From assembly GCF_023509035.1 (NCBI RefSeq), contig NZ_CP075583.1:1550001-1614000 (forward strand): 64,000 bases of DNA. Reading direction: 5' to 3'. A program made the translations under genes and the position numbers. The notes below the pieces were generated by a model. That model was given only the letters and a program-made list of their open reading frames with translations. It searched no databases and was not told where the DNA came from. This document shows positions 7,926-16,900 of this stretch, piece after piece. The DNA comes from Janthinobacterium lividum. Lineage in GTDB: Bacteria; Pseudomonadota; Gammaproteobacteria; Burkholderiales; Burkholderiaceae_D. Position 1 is the stretch's first letter. Each line of letters begins with the position of its first letter.

Positions 7926-10900
7926 ATGAAGCTCTTCGAACTGGTTGAATATCTCGATTCGCACGACATCGTTGTCGCCAACGTCAATGGCAAATTGCAA
8001 CTGCAGGGAGAGCAGGCCGCGCTGACTTCCAACATCGTCGCCGCTATCCGGCAACATCGGCGCGCCGTACTGAATCATTATGCCGATACCTCCCCGGTAC
8101 CGGCCGTGCGGGAGGATCGCCGTTACCCTTTGTCGTTTGCTCAGCGTCGTCTGTTTTTTTTGCAGCAATACGACCGGACGATCACCCACTTCAACTTGCC
8201 GCTGGAACTGCAATTGGCCGGCGAGGTCGATCTTGTGCGCTTCGATGCGGCGGTCGGCTTGGTTATTGGACGCCACGACATCTATCGCACTACGTACTCC
8301 ATCGAGGACGGCGTTCCTTACCAACGTTGCGGCAGCGTGCTGCCGGATCCCATCGAGCATTGCGACACCACCCACATGACGGCGGAGCGGGCGAAACAAT
8401 TTCTGCAAAAAAAACGTGTCGAGCTGATCGAGCGGCCGTTCGATCTGGAAGCCGAGTTGCCGCTGCGCCTGGTTCTCGTTAAACAAGACGAGCGGCAATA
8501 CGTGTTGATTTGCGTAATACACCACATCGCCACGGATCTATGGTCGGTCGAACGGCTGGTCAAGGAGTTGGCGCAGGCCTACGGTGCCGGCGCGACTGCG
8601 GACTCGAAGGCGGTTCTGCCCGCGTTGGGTTATGCGGCGTTCGCGCAGTGGCAGGTGGAACGCTATGCGAAGGGGGGCTATGACGTCAGCCGTTCGTTCT
8701 GGCTCGATCATCTTGCCGGTACCGAGGGAATACTCGAACTGCCGTTGGACAATCCGCGCCCGCCGGCGCAAACCTATGCCGGTGGTATGTTGGCATTGCC
8801 CATTCCCAGTCAACTCAAGGAGCGGATCAAGCAATTTGCTGCTCGGCACAGGTTGTCCGAGCACGCACTGCAACTGGGCGCGTATTACTTGCTTCTGTAC
8901 AAGTTGAGCGCATCGGACGATCTGATAGTCGGTATCGACGTGTTTGGACGCGAACACGCCGTGCTCGACAATGTTGCCGGTTTCTTCGTTAACCAGCTAC
9001 CGCTGCGCTGCCGGATCGACACCGCTCAGTCATCGTTGCCCTACCTGCGCGGCGTGTATGTGAGGACGCATCAAGCTCTTCGTTACCAGAATTTACCCTT
9101 CGATAAATTAGTCGACGAACTTAAGCTGGAACGCGATCCGGCCTATTCGCCGCTGTTCCAGGTCAAATTTCTCTACCAAACCGGTGTGCAGCAGTTCGAT
9201 ATGTTCGGCGACGTCGTCGTGACCAACTGCGGTACTGCGCCGACGCACTCGCAATACGATCTGACATTGCAGGTCGAAAGCGACCAGATCACGATGTTCT
9301 ACAACGCTGACCTGTTCCATGCGGAAACAGTCGAGCGCTGGGCCGGGGTGTATGCTGATCTGCTTGGCAATCTCGTGCGGGCCGACGACATTCCCCTGTC
9401 GCGCGTATTGCAAACCGGCGTTTCCGACGTGTTGTTGGCGGCGGCGCAGGGCGTGCACAAGCCGCTTGGACCCGGTTCGCTGTTCGGCCGCCTTGACGCC
9501 GCCAGCCGAGTCCATTGCAATAAGATTGCCGTAACCGGCGAGGAAGAGGTCAGCTACGTCGAGCTGCACGCGCGTGTTGCCCGGGTTCAGTATCAACTGA
9601 TCGCGCTTGGAGTGCAGCGCGGCGACAAGGTCGCCTGCTTCCTGGAGCGCTCTGTTGGAATGGTGGTCGCCGCGCTCGCGATTATGCGCTGCGGCGCCGT
9701 GTTCGTTCCCATCGATCCGGCCTATCCCAGCGATTATATTGACTTCACGCTGCAAGACTGTGGGGCGGCGCTGGTTATCAGCGATTCCCATTTGGGTGAA
9801 TTGCTGCAAGATTTTTACGGCGTCACCCTGGATATCGGAGCCATTTCCCGCTTGCCGAGTCCCGAGGTCCCTGCGGCGACGCTGGAGATTCTTGACAGCG
9901 ATGCCGCATACTTGTTATACACGTCGGGCACCACAGGTCGTCCAAAAGGCGTGCTGATCAACCACGCAGCATTCGCGAACCTGTGCGATTGGTACATCGA
10001 TTTCGCTGGAATCGAGTCGAGCAGTAATGTCTTGCTGATGATTCCAATCAGCTTCGATGCATCGCTGAAAAATATCTTCGCGCCATTAATGGTGGGAGCA
10101 TCGCTGGTCTTGGCCGACGCTGGCGTTTTCGACCCAGAAGCCTTGCTCGTCCAAATCGAGCGTATGGCCGTGTCGGTGGTCAATTGTGTCCCATCCGCGT
10201 GGCACGCCTTGATGGGACAGGCCGCCAACGGCGATTATGCGGCGCTGCGCCATATACAGATGTTGGCACTGGGTGGCGAGGCGTTCGATCCGGGGCCGCT
10301 CAAACCGTGGCTTGCCAGCCCGGCTTGCCAAGCCGTCGTGGCGAATCTCTACGGCCCGACCGAATGCGCCGATATATCCGTCGCCTACCAAGCGCCCGCC
10401 GCCACATGGCTGCGGGATGGCCCTGTCATGCTCGGTAAACCGATCCAGAATGTGCAGGCTGTTATCGTGGATAGCAATTTTGACTTGTGTCTTCCTGGCG
10501 TCCCCGGCGAGCTTCTGATTGGCGGCGTGGGGGTCGGGATCGGTTATCATCTGCGCGCCGAGTTAACCGAGCAGCACTTCATCGACGTTTCTTACTGGAC
10601 CGGACGGGGTTACCGCACCGGCGACTTTTGCAAATACGACAGTGCTGGCAATCTGTATTATGTCGGGCGCCGAGATGGGCAGATTAAGGTGCGAGGCAAG
10701 CGGATTGAGCGCAATGCGATTGTCCATGCAATGTTACAGTTCCTGCCTGGACGCGCCATTCAAATCGAGCTGGCCAAGCGCGGCGATGCCGAGTTGTTGC
10801 TGGCATTCATCAGCGGAACTCCCGATGGACATTCCACGGGACAACTAAAGACGGAGTTGGCCAAGAGCCTGCCGCGCCACTTCATCCCCGCCCAGTTCGT

Positions 10901-13900
10901 GTTCGCCGGCGACATGCCGCTGACGGTGAACGGCAAAGTTTCGGTCAAGGCGCTGCTGGCGCTTTTTGATCAATCGCAGCAGGAAGAAGGCGAGGCCGGG
11001 CGTGTGTTGAAGGCGACGGAGCGCATGATTGGCGATATCTGGTCGCGCTTGCTCGGTGTGGATGACTTGCAGCCCGAGACCGATTTTTTCTCGATCGGCG
11101 GCGACTCGATCTTTTCAATCCAGGTTGTCAGCGATTTGAAGAAGGCGGGCGTTTTTGTTTCTGTAGCCGACATTTTCAAGCATCCGACGTTGGCCGAATT
11201 GGCCGCCTGTGTTGATCGTGCAAGCGAGCAGGAAACTGCTGCGCAAGCAGCTCCCTATTTTCCGTTTTCGTTGGTCTCGTCCGCTGACCGCGCGCTGCTG
11301 CCGAACGGAGTGGAGGATGCATATCCGTTGACCCCGTTGCAGGAGGGCATGCTCTTTCATGGCATGATCGACAGCGCTCGCGCCATCTATCACGACATTT
11401 TCAAATTTGAGCTTGTGTTTGATTGCGACCTTCCAATGTTCGAGGCAGCAATTGCCTATGTGTTGCAGGCCAATCCGTTGTTACGTACGGCATTTGACAT
11501 GCAGCGCTACAGCATGCCGCTGCAACTGGTTTATCCGGAAGTGCCACCACGCCTGTCGTATGTCGACATCAGCGCCAACGAATCTCGCGAACAGGCCGTG
11601 CTAGTCTCGCAAGCCATCGCCCAAATCAAACTGGCGCCGTTTGATATCGCAGCCCCAGGCCTGATCCGGTTTGCAATCCTACGTCTTGCGACGGATCGGA
11701 TCGTATTCATTATCGATGCCCACCATGTGATTCTGGACGGCTGGAGTATGGCGACCGTTCAACGTCAGGTTTTCGAACGCTACCAGTTTCTGAAGCAGGG
11801 TGTGCCGATGCAGGATGTGTTTGACACGCACGGTGCCTCGTTTGCCGCTTACGTGGCGCAGCAGGAAGCCGACCAGCGCGATGCGTGCAGCGCCCGCTAT
11901 TGGCAGGAGCAGGTACGCGGCGGCGGAGCCGCGACGATTTCCGCCGGCTGGCCGGTACGTGCCGAAGCAAAAAGCACGTCGCACAGACTTGATTCCACTA
12001 TTTTGCTACCTTTGCATGAATTGAGCCGCAAGCATGGCATTGCTCCTAAAGTGCTGTTCCTGGTTGCGCATGCGTACATGTTGCGCAGCCTGACAGGTGG
12101 TGACAGAGTTCGATGTGTCGTTACTGACAACGGTCGACAGGAAACCGACGGTGCACAGAACTTGGTTGGGTTATTTCTGAATGTCCTCCCGTTCGATTGC
12201 GATGTCGGCACGGGTAGCTGGCAGGAACTCGTCAAGGCGACCCAACAAGCCGAAGCGCAGCGCAAGCCACACAGGCGCTATCCATTCGCCGCCATCGTGC
12301 GCGACAATCCCGGCTTCAATGCGGACGCGATTTTTACCTTCAATAACTTTCATGTGACCGATGCGCTGTTGCAGAGTTCGGCACTAGAAGTTGCTGATGT
12401 GGAAGTGTTCGAAGAGACCAACTTCAAACTATCCACGTTGGTAAGTGGCAATTTCAGCAACGGCTTCGAGCTGTTTCTGATTACTACGATTGACATTCCT
12501 GAGGTTCAGCTGGGCGCCTTGGCTAAACAATTCACCGACGCGCTATGGGCTATGTGCAATGGCTTTGGCGAAGCCATGCCGCAGCAGGACGTGTGGTTGC
12601 CGCGTTTTGCCATTTCTGGCGAGCCGCGCGCCCGCTACGCTCTCATCCGCAGTCGCAAACCGTACAACTCGGCCGTAATGCTGGCGTCGTCATCCCATCT
12701 CGCGTTGCAGGCCTGCCGCGTTGATCCGGCGCATGCGGACGTCATAGGCCGGCGCGTGCCGCTGTCTTGGGAGCATGCGGAAAAAATGGTTGATGATGAC
12801 GCCCTGGCAAACGTATTCGCACGCATGGCGACGCAAGGCGCCTTGATCGAGCTGGTTTTTTTTGAGGAGGCCGGGTGGTTTTGCGTTGCTGTTGGTTTGT
12901 CTGACGTCGTGCTAGACAGTCCAGATTGTTCAGCTCTGATCGGCGGGTGGCTACAGCAACTGGGGCGGCATGCTCTGCTCGGACAGGCTAAAACAACGCC
13001 GTCTGGTGGATGGCACGATCTGGCCGCGCTGCGCATCGCAGCCGAACAATGGGAACATCTGCTCGGTACCCTGACGCCGGTCGACGGCGTGCAATTGCCC
13101 ACGGCCACCTTGACTCATCCTGCGCAGCGTGTCTATACCGTGATCGACAGCACCGGCTGCATCGCGCTACGTGAATTGGCGCAGCGCAGCGGGGTTGCGC
13201 CAATTACAGTTTTCGTGGCGGCGTGGGCCCTGGTGATCGGGCGGCTGAGTGGACGGCGGGCAGCGGCCTTTGGCCAGCATAGGGTTGACGCGACCGAAAC
13301 GGCTTCGCTGTGGACTCCGTTGCGCCTGGAATGGCGCGATGACGAATCGTTGGATATCTTCCTGGCACGCGTGGCGATATCGACGGTTGATAGCGCGCAA
13401 ATGCTTGCGTTATCGCTTAAACAGGTCGACGACTGCACTGACGCGGCAGACGGTGCAGGACCTCTATGTTTGTTCGCCGATGAGAACACGCACAGCACCT
13501 GCGACGGGCTACCCGGAAGGCCATATCTGGCGTTGGGTATTGCAGATCAAGGTGATGCCTTCCGCGTCGCGCTGACGTATCGGAGTGAATTTTTCGATAG
13601 CACAACGGTGGATCGATTCTTGGCAACATTGCGCACTGTTATACAAGCCATGGCTACCATGACCGAACCCCTGCTGGGTGAGTTGCCAATGGTCGATGCT
13701 GCTCAGCGTAATCTGCTGCTTAAGCACTTCATCGGGCCCGTGACGCCTTTTGATACTGAATCATGTGTTCACCAGCAGTTCGAAAGGCAAGTCGCCCGCA
13801 GCCCGCTGGCCGCAGCTGTCGTCTATGGTGACGATTCGCTCACTTACCAAGAACTCAACGAGCGTTCGAACAGGCTTGCTCGTTTCTTGATCGCGCAGGG

Positions 13901-16900
13901 TGTTGGTCCAGATCGATTGGTGGGCCTGTGCTCGGAAAGAAGTGTGCACATAATCGTCGGACTGCTGGCGGTGCTGAAGGCAGGAGGCGCTTATGTTCCA
14001 CTGGACCCTGATTATCCGGGCGAACGCCTTAATGCGATGCTGACTGACAGCGTACCAATTTTGGTGTTGACTTATGGCGAAGGCACCCGCGCCATGTCAT
14101 CGTTGGCGTTGTCTGCACCTTGCATTGCGCTGGATGACAGCGTGCGCTGGGATGGGCAATCAGCCTCCAATATCGGAGTCGATGAAATCGGACTGACGCC
14201 ATGCGATTTGGCGTACGTGATCTATACGTCGGGTTCGACGGGGCGACCCAAAGGGGTGATGGTTCAGCACCGATCCTTGCTCAACCTATGGGCAGGCTTG
14301 AACCAGACGGCATTGAGGGCGTTGGCAGACGGTCGCCATGCCCGCATCGGGATGAATGCGGCGATCACTTTCGACGGATCGTTGAAGGCAATTGTCCAGC
14401 TCCTGAGCGGCCACGCGCTACATATTATCCCACAGGCCATCCGCGCGGACGGGGCGGCGCTAGTGCAGTGGCTGCAGGAAAAGGATATCGACGCGTTTGA
14501 CTGCACCCCATCTCAGCTTGATGTGATGTGTGATGCCGGTATGCTGGCTTGCCCGGCTTACCGCGCAAAGATCGTGTTAATTGGTGGCGAAGCGATTCGT
14601 GCTGCGCGCTGGCGTGCGCTCCAGGGGGCGAGCATCAATGCCTACAACGTTTACGGGCCGACTGAATGCACCGTCGACTCCACCGTCGCGTCGTTACGCC
14701 AAGGGGGCGCTGAGCCGCATATCGGCTTTCCTCTGCAGAACGTCCAGTGCTATATCCTGGACGACCGGCTTGCTCTGCTGCCGATCGGTTCCGTTGGTGA
14801 ACTGTATATCGGTGGCGCTGGCGTCGCGCGGGGCTACCTGAATCGACCGGAACTGACTGCCGAGCGCTTTATTGCCGACCCGTTCAGCAGCGAGACAGGG
14901 GCGCGTTTGTACAAGACGGGCGACCTTGGCCGCTGGCTGGCCGATGGCAGCATCGAGTATCTGGGCCGCAACGACTTCCAGGTCAAGATCCGTGGATTCC
15001 GCATCGAACTTGGCGAGATCGAGACTTGCCTGGTCGGCTGCGCCGGCGTACGCGAGGCGGTGGTGCTGGCGCGCGAGGATGCGCCGGGCGACCAGCGCCT
15101 AGTGGCTTACCTGGTGCCTGAAGAGGGCGCCGAACTGGACCTGGCTGTGGTGCGGGCGGCGCTGGCGGCGCAGCTTGCCGCCTTCATGGTGCCGTCGGCG
15201 TTCGTGCTGCTGACGCGCCTGCCGCTCACGCCGAACGGCAAGCTCGACAGAAAAGCCTTGCCGGTGCCGAGCGGCGACGCTTATGCCAGCGAGGCCTACG
15301 AGACACCGCAGGGCGAGGTGGAAGAGAAGCTTGCGGCGATCTGGGCCGAGCTGCTGCAGGTCGAGCGGGTCGGGCGGCAAGACGACTTTTTCGCGCTGGG
15401 CGGTCACTCGCTGCTGGCGGTACGCCTGGTCTCGCGAGTACGTCAGGTTTTGGGACAGGAATTGGCACTTGGCGCGCTGTTTGCCAATCCGGTGCTGGCG
15501 CAGCTTGCGCAAGGTCTGGATGGGACTGCGGCCCGGGCGTTGCCCGGGTTGAAGCCTGTACCGCGCGGCGGGCCGCTGGCGCTGTCGTTTGCCCAGCAGC
15601 GCCTGTGGTTCCTGGCGCAGATGGAAGGGGTCAGCCAGGCCTACCATATTCCTGGCGCGGTGCGGTTGACAGGCGCACTGGACCGGGTGGCGCTGGAGCG
15701 CACGCTGGATCGGATCGTGGCGCGCCACGAGGCACTGCGCACCCGCTTCGTGGAACAGGACGGCGCGGTGTATCAGGTAGTGGACGGGGCGCAGATCGGG
15801 CTCACGCTGGCCATGCACGACCTGCGTGGCGACGATGACGCGCCCGGGCGTTTGCGTGCGCTGAACCAGGCGCAGGCGGTGGCGCTATTCGATCTGGAGG
15901 CCGGTCCGCTGATCCGGGCCAGTCTGGTATGCATGGGCGAGCAGGAGCATGTACTGTTGATGACCATGCACCACATCGTATCGGATGGTTGGTCGATGGG
16001 CGTGCTGCTCAATGAAGTGAGCGCCTTGTATGGCGCCTACGTGCAGGGACGTGCAGATCCGTTGCCGACGTTGGCGATCCAGTATCCTGACTATGCGAGC
16101 TGGCAGCGCGGGCGGCTCGATGCCGTCGAACTGGCGCAGCACAACGCCTATTGGAAGCAGGCGCTGGCGGGAGCGCCGGCACTACTGGCCCTGCCGACAG
16201 ACCGGCCGCGGCCGTTACAGCAGGATTATGTAGGCGCACGCTTGGAACTGGCGCTGGAAGGGTCGCTGGTGCAGCAGCTCAAGCAACTCAGCCAACGCCA
16301 TGGTGTGACGCTGTACATGACTCTGCTCGCTGGCTGGGCAGCATTGCTGGCCCGCCTGGCGGGCCAGGACGAGGTGGTTGTTGGCACGCCTGTGGCCGGG
16401 CGCAGCCATGCCGAATTGGAGCCGTTGATCGGCTTGTTCGTCAACACACTGGCGCTGCGCATCGACGTGAGCGCGCAGCCGACGGTGGCACAGCTGTTGG
16501 CCCAGGTCAAACAACAGGTGCTTGCAGGCCAGCAGCACCAGGACTTGCCGTTTGAACAGGTGGTCGAACTGTTGCAGCCGACCCGTAGCTTGGCCCATGC
16601 GCCCCTGTTCCAGACCATGTTCGCCTGGCAGAACACGCCGTCCGGCACGCTCGATTTGCCGGGCTTGCAACTGTCTAATATCGACGGTGCTGCGGCCGTG
16701 ACGGCCAAGTTCGACCTTACGCTGGACCTGCGCGAGCAGGATGGCGGCATTGCGGGCGGCATCGAGTATGCCTGCGCGCTGTTCGATGCGGCGACGGTGG
16801 AGCGCTATGCTGGGTACTGGCGCCGGCTGCTGGCGGAGATGGTGACCGATTCGGGCAGGGGCGTCGCTGCGCTGCCGCTGCTGGAGGATGCGGAAAGGCA

